From JBEKYD01 sp052148435 (lineage in GTDB: Bacteria; Acidobacteriota; Terriglobia; Bryobacterales; Bryobacteraceae): a DNA stretch of 64,000 nt. The translations under genes were made by a program, and so were the position numbers. Each line of letters opens with the position of its first letter. The first letter of the stretch is position 1. Positions 51,592-59,176 of the stretch are shown here, one piece after another. The notes under the pieces were generated by a model. That model worked only from the letters and a program-made list of their open reading frames with translations, did not search any database and had not been told where the DNA came from. The DNA is taken from NCBI GenBank assembly GCA_052148435.1, contig JBKQIF010000058.1:12244-76243 (forward strand). The letters run 5' to 3'.

Positions 51592-54081
51592 ATGGCACGG
51601 AAAAACAAGAAAAGCTTTCCTGATTTACTCAACCGCCGCACTTTTCTGATCTCTTCGGCCCTGCTCACGGCGCAGAGCGCCACCGCCGCGCCGGAAGCGG
51701 AAGAGCACCCCTCCGGCAACGAAGTCATCTGGTTCCGCTATCCCGGCGGCGATTGGAACACTCAGGCGCTGCACCTAGGCAACGCGTACTTCGGAGCATC
51801 GCTGATCGGCGACGTCAAACAGGAGCGGCTCGCGCTGGGAGAAAAAAGCTTCTGGACGGGCAGCCCGGTCGATTCCAAGGGCGGCCATTATGGCATCATC
51901 CCCGGCGGCAAGGACGCGATTCAGCAGGTACGCCGCCTGATTGTGGCGGACCAGATCCACGAAGCGGACGCGCTGGCCCAGCAGTACCTGATGGGCAATT
52001 ACTCCTCGTTCGGCTCTTACACAACGGTCGGCAACTTACTGGTCGATTTCGACGAACACGAAGGAGACAGCGCGGACTACCTGCGGGCCCTCGATCTGCG
52101 CCGCGCCGTTGCGACCATCACTTACCGTCTCGGCGGGGTGCGCTATCGCCGTGAGTACTTCTGCAGTTATCCCGCGCGCGCCCTGGTGATGCGGTTCAGT
52201 TGCGACCGTCCGGGCAAGCTCGGGTTCAAGATACAGGTCGACCCGGCGCATAAGAAGCACGCCCCCACCGTCAGCGCTTCCGCGAAAACCGGGCGCTGGG
52301 CGCTGGCCGGGCAGATCGACGATAACCAACTGCGCTATCAAATCCAAATGTCGGTTCGCCACAAGGGTGGCCGGCTGACGGAAGACGGCGATGCGCTGCG
52401 GCTGGCGGGCGCGCAGGAAGCCACCGTCATTTACACAGTGGCCACGGAGTATCGCTTCGAACCGCCGTCTTATCGCGGCGGAAACCCAGAGGCGATTGCT
52501 TCCGGCGTGATGAACCGGCTGCAGAACCGCGGCTATGAGGAGCTGCTGGCCGGGCACGTTGCCGATTACCAGAGGCTTTATCGGCGGACGAGTCTCCAGT
52601 TAGGCGGTGGCGTGGGCGCCCGCGAAGCGCTGCCCACCAACGAGCGCTGGGCGTATTACGATAAAGCCGATTATGCGGATGTCGGCCTGAAGGAAATGGC
52701 ATTCCATTTCGGCAAGTATCTGCTGATCAGCGCATCCAGGCCGGGCGCCCTGCCGTCGGGACTTCAGGGCCCATGGGCGAACGCCATGACGTCCCCCTGG
52801 TCGGGTAATTATCAGATCAACATCAACATTCAGTTGATCTATATGCCGTGCGGCGTGCTCGGCCTCAGCGAGTGCCAGGAGCCGTTTGTGGAATGGCTCC
52901 GCGGCATGGTGACGCCGGGACGCGAAGTCGCCCGCGCGTATTACGGCACGGAAGGCTGGATTCAACATACGACGGGCAATATCTGGGGTTATGCAAGTCC
53001 TGGCTCCTCACTCGATTGGGGCATTTTCCCGAGCGGCGCGGCGTGGAACTGCCGCCACGTGTGGGAGCAATACGAATTCACGCAGGACCGGACCTATCTG
53101 CGGGAAAAAGCCTACCCGCTGATGAAGGAGGCCGCCCAGTTCTATCTGGCCAACCTGATGGAATACCGCGGCCACCTGCTGCCCGCGCCGGCCATTTCCG
53201 CCGAGCACCAATCCAGCCTGGGTTACCTGGAGCCGCCCTTCCAGGACGTCGAAATGGTGGGCGACCTGTTCGCGAACGTGGTGGAGGCCGCCAAGGTTCT
53301 GGACGTGGACGCCGAATTCCGACAGCGGGTGGCCGCCACGCGGGAGCGGATGATGCCGCTCAAGATCGGCCGCCTCGGCCAATTGCAGGAGTGGGTAGCC
53401 GATATCGACGATCCCAACTGCAAGCATCGCCACTTCATGCACCTGTACGCGGTTCATCCGGGCCAGCAGATCGATCCGCTGCGCATGCCGGAGCTGGCCG
53501 CGGCGGCGCGCGTCTCGATGAACCTGCGCGGCGACGGCGAAAACGCGCAGCGCTTCGACCCGAAGTACAACCGCGCGACCTGGGTGTGTTCCTGCCGGCA
53601 TAACGGAAGCCCCACTGACGGTTCCATCGGCGGCAACTGGTCGCGGGCGTGGAAGATCTGGATCTGGGGCCGGCTGTTCGACGGCAACCGCGCCGACAAG
53701 ATCTTCTCCCAACTGATCGGCGAGGCCGGAAACGAGAACCTGACCACTTACCAGCAGCGCGGCGGCGCCAACGACACGCGCGCCAAACCGATGCAGTTGG
53801 ATGGCTCCATAACCACCCCCGGATTCATGGCGGAGATGCTCCTGCAATCGCAATTCGGCGAGCTGCACCTGCTACCCGCGCTACCGGACAAGTGGCTGTC
53901 CGGCAGCGTCACCGGCCTGGTAGCGCGCGGCGGCGCCCGCGTGGATGTGAAATGGAACCAGGGCAAGCTCGCGAGCGCCGTCATCACGCTTCCCAAAGGA
54001 GCCGCCGTGCCGCCCGTGCGGGTGGCCCAACAGTCCGTCGACCCAACCCAGGACCGCCGCATCCAGTTGCGCTGGCTCTGA
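51592..54081 (+). CDS. alpha-L-fucosidase (GH95), Tat-exported
   Basis: An 829-residue enzyme from ATG 51592. A twin-arginine signal NRRTFLISSALLTA lies at about 14-27. The N-terminal beta-sandwich begins IWFRYPGGDWNTQALHLGNA, the usual GH95 opening. The barrel includes NYQININIQLIYMPCGVLGL (family consensus NINxQMNYWPAxxxNLSEC) and QDVEMVGDLFANVVEAAKVL. HRHFMHLYAVHPGQQI corresponds to the conserved HRHxSHLYxLYPG, and SRAWKIWIWGRLFDGNRA follows. It removes alpha-1,2-linked fucose (some members galactose) from plant or microbial glycans. The family length is complete. Confidence 0.92.
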   Translation: MARKNKKSFPDLLNRRTFLISSALLTAQSATAAPEAEEHPSGNEVIWFRYPGGDWNTQALHLGNAYFGASLIGDVKQERLALGEKSFWTGSPVDSKGGHYGIIPGGKDAIQQVRRLIVADQIHEADALAQQYLMGNYSSFGSYTTVGNLLVDFDEHEGDSADYLRALDLRRAVATITYRLGGVRYRREYFCSYPARALVMRFSCDRPGKLGFKIQVDPAHKKHAPTVSASAKTGRWALAGQIDDNQLRYQIQMSVRHKGGRLTEDGDALRLAGAQEATVIYTVATEYRFEPPSYRGGNPEAIASGVMNRLQNRGYEELLAGHVADYQRLYRRTSLQLGGGVGAREALPTNERWAYYDKADYADVGLKEMAFHFGKYLLISASRPGALPSGLQGPWANAMTSPWSGNYQININIQLIYMPCGVLGLSECQEPFVEWLRGMVTPGREVARAYYGTEGWIQHTTGNIWGYASPGSSLDWGIFPSGAAWNCRHVWEQYEFTQDRTYLREKAYPLMKEAAQFYLANLMEYRGHLLPAPAISAEHQSSLGYLEPPFQDVEMVGDLFANVVEAAKVLDVDAEFRQRVAATRERMMPLKIGRLGQLQEWVADIDDPNCKHRHFMHLYAVHPGQQIDPLRMPELAAAARVSMNLRGDGENAQRFDPKYNRATWVCSCRHNGSPTDGSIGGNWSRAWKIWIWGRLFDGNRADKIFSQLIGEAGNENLTTYQQRGGANDTRAKPMQLDGSITTPGFMAEMLLQSQFGELHLLPALPDKWLSGSVTGLVARGGARVDVKWNQGKLASAVITLPKGAAVPPVRVAQQSVDPTQDRRIQLRWL

Positions 54082-54092
54082 TATGATCCCCA

Positions 54093-54340
54093 GTGAGAAC
54101 CAATCGTCAAGCGCAACCCGCGGCGCGAGAGCAGGACGCAACGGACAGGCGAACATTCAATAAACTGGCTGGGGCGTCTGCAATGGCCGCAATCGCGGAG
54201 AGCGTGATCTCCGGGCTCAGTCATCCGCCTGCCGGGAGCCAGCGCCGAACTAAGATTGGGTATCATCGGGACCGACACACCCCATGCCACCGTCTTCACG
54301 CAGTTGCTCAACGATCCAAGCGCCGATCAGCGGTTCTGCT
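54093..54340 (+). pseudogene. 5' fragment of a Tat-exported Gfo/Idh/MocA oxidoreductase gene, frameshifted
   Basis: The first frame begins at GTG 54093 and encodes a Tat signal (DRRTFNKLAGASAMAAIAES). At about 54230 the reading continues one base out of phase as LRLGIIGTDTPHATVFTQLL, then NDPSADQR, the Rossmann start of Gfo/Idh/MocA proteins. It stops where the convergent DUF6067 gene begins, so the gene is both frameshifted and cut off. Confidence 0.75.
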
Positions 54341-57251
54341 CCAGCAGGAGAAGCCAGCCGCGCCCGGGCTGAATCGGAATCGGCTCGCCCGGGGCGAACG
54401 CTGCTGCCGGTTGAAAATTCTCGATCGCTGCCGCGCGGATGACCCCTCTCGCCGGATCGATACCCAGTCTTTTCCAATCGATCTTCGGCGTGATCGACAC
54501 GGCTTCCTTCGCCCAACTCGCCACGGCAACCACCGAACGCTGCTTGCCTTGGTAAACCGTCGCCAGCACGTCTTCCCGGCCGGTGCTTACCGGACTCTCC
54601 GGCACCCACCAGCCGATCATTCGCGAGGCTGCGAATCCAGTCTCGTCCTCGAATTTCCAAATCGCCCGTGGATCGCCTGCCCACGGCAGCCGGTTGGTCA
54701 TCCCGAACAGCATTCCCCGCCATGGATTTCCGCCGTCCTGGAGCATCTCACCCATCAGCCCGAAGGGAATGCCCGACATCTCGGTCATCCAAAAATCGGG
54801 CGCGGAGTTGTAGTCGAAGTACTCGCCAAACCACAGCCGGTCGATAAACGGAAAATGCTCCAGATATAGGTTCGCGCTGTTGGCAAACCCGTCCCGTGGG
54901 TTGTACTGGTTCGCCGAGTGCAGATCGATCAGCGCACCCGGATGCCCGCGCAGCAGCACTTTCCGTACACGCTTCATGGTGGTCCGGTCAAAAGCGACAT
55001 CGTCCAGGTAGAGTCCATCTATCCCCACGTTCTCCACCAGCCACCGCAGACCCTCGACATAGAAGTTGTGCCATCTGGAAATGCCCGTCGTTACCAGCGC
55101 AGCGTCCCGCAGGTCCGGCACATACCAGCCCGGAATGTAGCCGCCGTCGAGATGCTCCTGCAGCCATGCCGGACCTCCTCCCGGGCCGTTCGCCAGCACC
55201 TCGTCGCCGAGGCTCCGCAGCGCAAAGAGTTCGGGCGCGTGGTTGGTCAACTCCCGCACCGTGTAATAGATCTTCACCTTAATCCCCCGTGCGTGCGCCT
55301 GATCGATATAAGCCTGCATCTCCGCCGGTCGCAGGAACGGATAATTGATGAACGGATTGATCTCCGTGGCATGGTGGACGTTCACCGTGTTAGCCCCTGT
55401 TGCGGCAATCTCATCGAGCGGCTTGTAAGCGTGATAAAAGCGAGTCTTCCACTGTGCCCCGGTGTCGATCGTGTGAAACGGCGTCACCAGCAGCCGGAAG
55501 TCGTAGTACTGCACCTCCCCGGCGCGCAAATGCCGCGGACCGCTGAAGCACTCGACCAGGTAGCTCGATTTCCGCGTCCGGAAGCGGCAGCCTCCACGGC
55601 CGTCGTTAGCCCACGAAGCGGGCATTACCAGCGGCTTCGATAGATAGAAGTTCGTGTTCAGCGGGCGCGAGTAGCGGTCGTCATGCAGGCTGAACTGCAG
55701 CCCCGCGTTCACATCCCCGATCCATGCCGAGTCCTGGTTGTGCTCCACGTCCCATTTCCAGTCGAAGCTCTCCGGAGCCCTTCCACCTTTCAGTCCCAGG
55801 CCCATCGCGTAGCGCGCCACATCCACCCGCAGCGGAATCTCGAGCAGCACGTCGTCGAGATCGATGTTCTCCTTCGCCGACAGCGCGATGGAAAACTCCA
55901 CGTTGCCATCGAACTCTGCGCTCCCATCGATCGACGCCCTCAGCGGACCCGCGTGCATTCGGCTCACCCACGCCGCCACGCCTTCAGCCCGGTTGGTGAA
56001 CTGCACTCCGTCGCCCGCCCATCGCAGTTCCGGGCCGGTCCCCTTTGCCACCAACTCCACCGGCCCGGCCAACAACTCGCGGGGTTTCGCCGCCAGATGG
56101 GTCATCTCAATATCGAAGTAACTGCGAATCGAATCGGGCAGCCCCAGCGGACCAAGCACGATCTCCCGTCCCAGCACGCCGATGTTCCGCCCTTCCACGC
56201 GGACCGGTGTGTAAGGAGGCACAATCCCGTCGTCCACAGCGAGAGTGGAATCGAGCCACCGCAGCCGCGAAAGCCGCGACGGGTCGTCATCTCCCGCATT
56301 GCGCAGAGGCTCTCCGCCGACCTCGAGATGAAAAGGCACTCGGGTCTCCGGTTCGCCCGCCGCCGTCACCGTAATCGTGGTGTCGATTCCGCCCCCTGGT
56401 GCCGTCACTCCGCACCAAACCGGCTGGACCGAACCTTTTTCGACGTTCACCACCCGCCGGAACGGCCGGCTCTGCCAATCGATTCCGCCTTGATTGAAAC
56501 ACCGGAAGCCCGCCGCACCGAAGCTCACTCTGACGTCGTTCAGAGCCGCCCGCACCGCCCACACACCGAGTTGAAACGTGTAGAACTCGCCCGGCGCAGC
56601 GCTTCCGCGAAACGACTGGCCCGGACCGCGCTCAACCCAACTGCGGGGCAAATCGCGGGTCATCCGGATCGGCCGGCTGCGGTCTTCGAGGAAAACGAGG
56701 TAGCGCCGATTCGGGTAGTGCGCCAGCAAGGCGCCTGTTTCAGCGGCCGTGGCAATCGTTTCCGTCTCGATGAACCGGTCGAACTCATCGACCGATTCGA
56801 GCCCCACGAACTCCGCCTCCGGCAGCGTGGAAGCATTCACACTTGCCGACCACGCGGCATCCGCCGTATCGCGCCACTCCGGGTAGTCCACCTTCGGATA
56901 ATTCACCGGCCTGCTAACGCGATACGGCAGGTAGTAGACGTAGTAAATTCCCGGGCCGCCCGTTGGTTGAAAAGCGATATCGCCGGACTCGCGGCTGATC
57001 GCCAGCCGCACCACATTTCGAATCTCGTGTCCGTTTCGCCCGTCTACCACGACGAGCGCTTTCCGCTCGGGCGTCTCATCGCGCCGGCGCCACGGGATGC
57101 GCGCCCGCACCACTGGAGCGCCGCCAGTTGTCACCCTCAGAACGGCTCGATGGTTACCAAGCTGATCACGGTCCCAACTCTGTGCCGTCGAGGCCAACGA
57201 GAGTGCAGAAAGGACAGCAGGTAGAAGAACGCAGCGGGAGGAAGCGGTCAC
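54327..57251 (-). CDS. large exported GH-like protein (DUF6067)
   Basis: A 974-residue protein with signal peptide (MTASSRCVLLPAVLSALSLA). The N-terminal half is beta-sandwich material. From about 620 a TIM barrel is visible: NTVNVHHATEINPFINYPFL, YIDQAHARGIKVKIYYTVRE, then WHNFYVEGLRWLVENVGIDG and LYLDDVAFDR, where the Asp pair may be catalytic. The end (SVVAVASWAKEAVSITPKID) is a beta domain. This organisation fits DUF6067/GH123-like proteins of glycan degradation. It converges on the broken oxidoreductase gene next to the GH95 gene. Confidence 0.75.
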   Translation of the reverse strand: MTASSRCVLLPAVLSALSLASTAQSWDRDQLGNHRAVLRVTTGGAPVVRARIPWRRRDETPERKALVVVDGRNGHEIRNVVRLAISRESGDIAFQPTGGPGIYYVYYLPYRVSRPVNYPKVDYPEWRDTADAAWSASVNASTLPEAEFVGLESVDEFDRFIETETIATAAETGALLAHYPNRRYLVFLEDRSRPIRMTRDLPRSWVERGPGQSFRGSAAPGEFYTFQLGVWAVRAALNDVRVSFGAAGFRCFNQGGIDWQSRPFRRVVNVEKGSVQPVWCGVTAPGGGIDTTITVTAAGEPETRVPFHLEVGGEPLRNAGDDDPSRLSRLRWLDSTLAVDDGIVPPYTPVRVEGRNIGVLGREIVLGPLGLPDSIRSYFDIEMTHLAAKPRELLAGPVELVAKGTGPELRWAGDGVQFTNRAEGVAAWVSRMHAGPLRASIDGSAEFDGNVEFSIALSAKENIDLDDVLLEIPLRVDVARYAMGLGLKGGRAPESFDWKWDVEHNQDSAWIGDVNAGLQFSLHDDRYSRPLNTNFYLSKPLVMPASWANDGRGGCRFRTRKSSYLVECFSGPRHLRAGEVQYYDFRLLVTPFHTIDTGAQWKTRFYHAYKPLDEIAATGANTVNVHHATEINPFINYPFLRPAEMQAYIDQAHARGIKVKIYYTVRELTNHAPELFALRSLGDEVLANGPGGGPAWLQEHLDGGYIPGWYVPDLRDAALVTTGISRWHNFYVEGLRWLVENVGIDGLYLDDVAFDRTTMKRVRKVLLRGHPGALIDLHSANQYNPRDGFANSANLYLEHFPFIDRLWFGEYFDYNSAPDFWMTEMSGIPFGLMGEMLQDGGNPWRGMLFGMTNRLPWAGDPRAIWKFEDETGFAASRMIGWWVPESPVSTGREDVLATVYQGKQRSVVAVASWAKEAVSITPKIDWKRLGIDPARGVIRAAAIENFQPAAAFAPGEPIPIQPGRGWLLLLEQNR

Positions 57252-57587
57252 CTTAAGTATGTTACGCCAAGCTCAGTCCGCCTGGCGCGGATAGATCCGC
57301 TCTTCCCGCTCTGGCATCCCTGACACATCTCCACTGGACCCGAGGTTCAAAGCGTGGGCCATAGGCGACGGCCATCCGGAGGCAGAAACGGTCGGCTGGA
57401 TTGCCACATGTGATGCCGGCTTGCCGTTCTTAATCCAGCGCGACCTCCCGGAGCGCCCATCCCGGACTTCGCGGCCGGACCCGCAAAACTCGTACGCCAG
57501 AAGAACACCTTGCCTGCGCGGACCGCAGGCGTTGAGAGCGCATAGTCGCGCAGTCGCGAATCGCAGTCGCCCGCGCGGGTACCCTGT
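57252..57587. other. 336-bp intergenic region
   Basis: No gene was found. GCCTGCG...CGCAGGC (57512-57530) is a perfect 7-bp stem. CGCAGTCGCGAATCGCAGTCGC near 57550 contains a short direct repeat. It separates divergently transcribed genes. Confidence 0.45.
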
Positions 57588-58598
57588 ATGCTACCATGCG
57601 CCCTCGGAGCAATCTTGAACGATACTGCCCTGCCTTCCGGAACGGACGGGCGGCTGCCCGCCTTCCACATCGAAGCCGACTCGATTCCCGAAGCCTACTA
57701 TCTGGCGCTGGCAGCGGTGCATTTCAATGGCTACACGCTGCGCACACAGTATGACCGCCGTAACGCGGACGGCACGTACCTGGACCCGCCGGGCAAGGAC
57801 GCGCGCGTCTCCATCCGCATCCGCGACCCGTTCGCACAGCCGCGCTATCCCGTGCTCAGCTATTGCGAGCGCGGCAAGTACATCGCCGAGTTCCTCGGCG
57901 CCAAGGACCACCTGGTGGTCCCGTACCGCGAGCTGCTGCGGAAGGTACGCGCTGGCGAGGAGTTCGAAGCTACCGAATGGCCCTACTGCTACCATCAGCG
58001 ACTGGTGGCCTATCCGCGCGCGGACGGCAGCACAATGGACCAGCTCGAGCTGATTCTGGACAAGCTGGCGCGCGACCCGATTACGCGCCGTGCCGTGGCC
58101 ACCACGCGCGTGCCCGAGATCGACCTTTTCATGGCATCCGACATGCCCTGCCTCGGGGAGGTGCAGTTACGGGCCATCGAAGATCCGGGCGGGCGGCTGG
58201 TGCTGCACATGCACGCGATGTGGCGCAGCCGCGACTTGTTCAAGGCGTGGGGCGACAATATGATCGGCATCACAAACCTGCAGGCGCGGCTGGCGGCACG
58301 CCTGGCGGCCAAGACCGGCCGCGAGGTGCTGGTGGGGCCGTACAGCGAGTCAAACGGCTCGCTTCATATTTACGGCCAGGACTACAGCACGAAGGGAATG
58401 GACAAGTTCTTCACGCGCTTTCCGGATTGCGATCCTTTCGTGCGCCGCGCGCGCACCAGTGAATTCGTCCGTGACGCCGAGGTGATCCCCCAACTCCAGG
58501 ACCTGCTGAAGGAAAGCACGTGGCGCTTCCCGCCGGAAGCCGTAAGGCTGATCGAAGACCTGATTGAGGACTACCGCTCGGGGCGGTTTGTGCCGTAA
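57588..58598 (+). CDS. thymidylate synthase-like protein
   Basis: A protein of 336 residues (ATG 57588) or 327 (TTG 57615, preceded by CGGAG). The C-terminal half shows the TS fold signatures: DPITRRAVATTRVPEID, nucleophile Cys188 in MPCLGEVQLRA, and MWRSRDLFKAWGDNMIGITN for the dUMP phosphate/Asn loop. SLHIYGQDY corresponds to the conserved HLY. The N-terminal half differs from ThyA. It could be a methanogen-type TS or a dUMP/dCMP hydroxymethylase-like enzyme. No dihydrofolate reductase gene is adjacent. Confidence 0.75.
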   Translation: MLPCALGAILNDTALPSGTDGRLPAFHIEADSIPEAYYLALAAVHFNGYTLRTQYDRRNADGTYLDPPGKDARVSIRIRDPFAQPRYPVLSYCERGKYIAEFLGAKDHLVVPYRELLRKVRAGEEFEATEWPYCYHQRLVAYPRADGSTMDQLELILDKLARDPITRRAVATTRVPEIDLFMASDMPCLGEVQLRAIEDPGGRLVLHMHAMWRSRDLFKAWGDNMIGITNLQARLAARLAAKTGREVLVGPYSESNGSLHIYGQDYSTKGMDKFFTRFPDCDPFVRRARTSEFVRDAEVIPQLQDLLKESTWRFPPEAVRLIEDLIEDYRSGRFVP

Positions 58599-58728
58599 GG
58601 CGACCTCCTGGCCAACCAGTGCTGTGCACTGTCCTTGCGAAACGGGCATTCTGAAAACTGGGGTTCGAGCGGGGCCTTTGGTGGACGGAAGGGGATTTCG
58701 CAACACCTATGCGGGCACCGTTGCCCGG
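58599..58728. other. intergenic region
   Basis: A 130-bp gap between the TS-like gene and a leftward broken gene; no signal was recognised. Confidence 0.4.
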
Positions 58729-59077
58729 TCAGTTCGATGCCCGGGACTCGACCACGCAATCAGGCAGTGTAGCCAGAACCCGTCTAACCTTGGACAGGGG
58801 ATGCTCAGGAAAGCGCGCGCCATAGGACTCGTCATCGGAGACGAAGCGAAGAACGCTACGGTCAACTCCGCCGTAGCTGGGGTGGTAGGGGTCCTGCGCC
58901 CACGAGCGTTTGTAGTCCTGCATCGCCAGCTTGCCGGCGTTGATGAGTTCCGCTGTAATAACGGCCTCACGCACGCCGGTTGTTCCACGCTCCTGGCATG
59001 GCGAGGCGCAACACGTTAAGGCCTTCCGGAGACCGCAGGGCCGTCCCACCGCCCCAGAGTCGCTTCCACCAGGACAT
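58729..59077 (-). pseudogene. frameshifted small gene of unknown function
   Basis: ATG 59077 follows a good GGGAGGGG ribosome-binding site and opens MSWWKRLWGGGTALRSPEGL, then NVLRLAMPGA, before a TGA after 36 codons. A protein-like continuation lies in another frame: REAVITAELINAGKLAMQDY, YHPSYGGVDRSVLRFVSDDE and FPEHPLSKVRRVLATLPD, ending at 58729. The two parts look like one small conserved protein broken by an indel near 58975-58990, probably with internal sequence lost. Confidence 0.55.
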
Positions 59078-59176
59078 CTCAACCCCTCCCAGCTAGAGAG
59101 AGGTCTAACGCCGCGCGTGAACGGGCCGCTTGAGCCCCGACGGTGACCGGAACCAAGTTTGAATCCGCCGCCGAGC

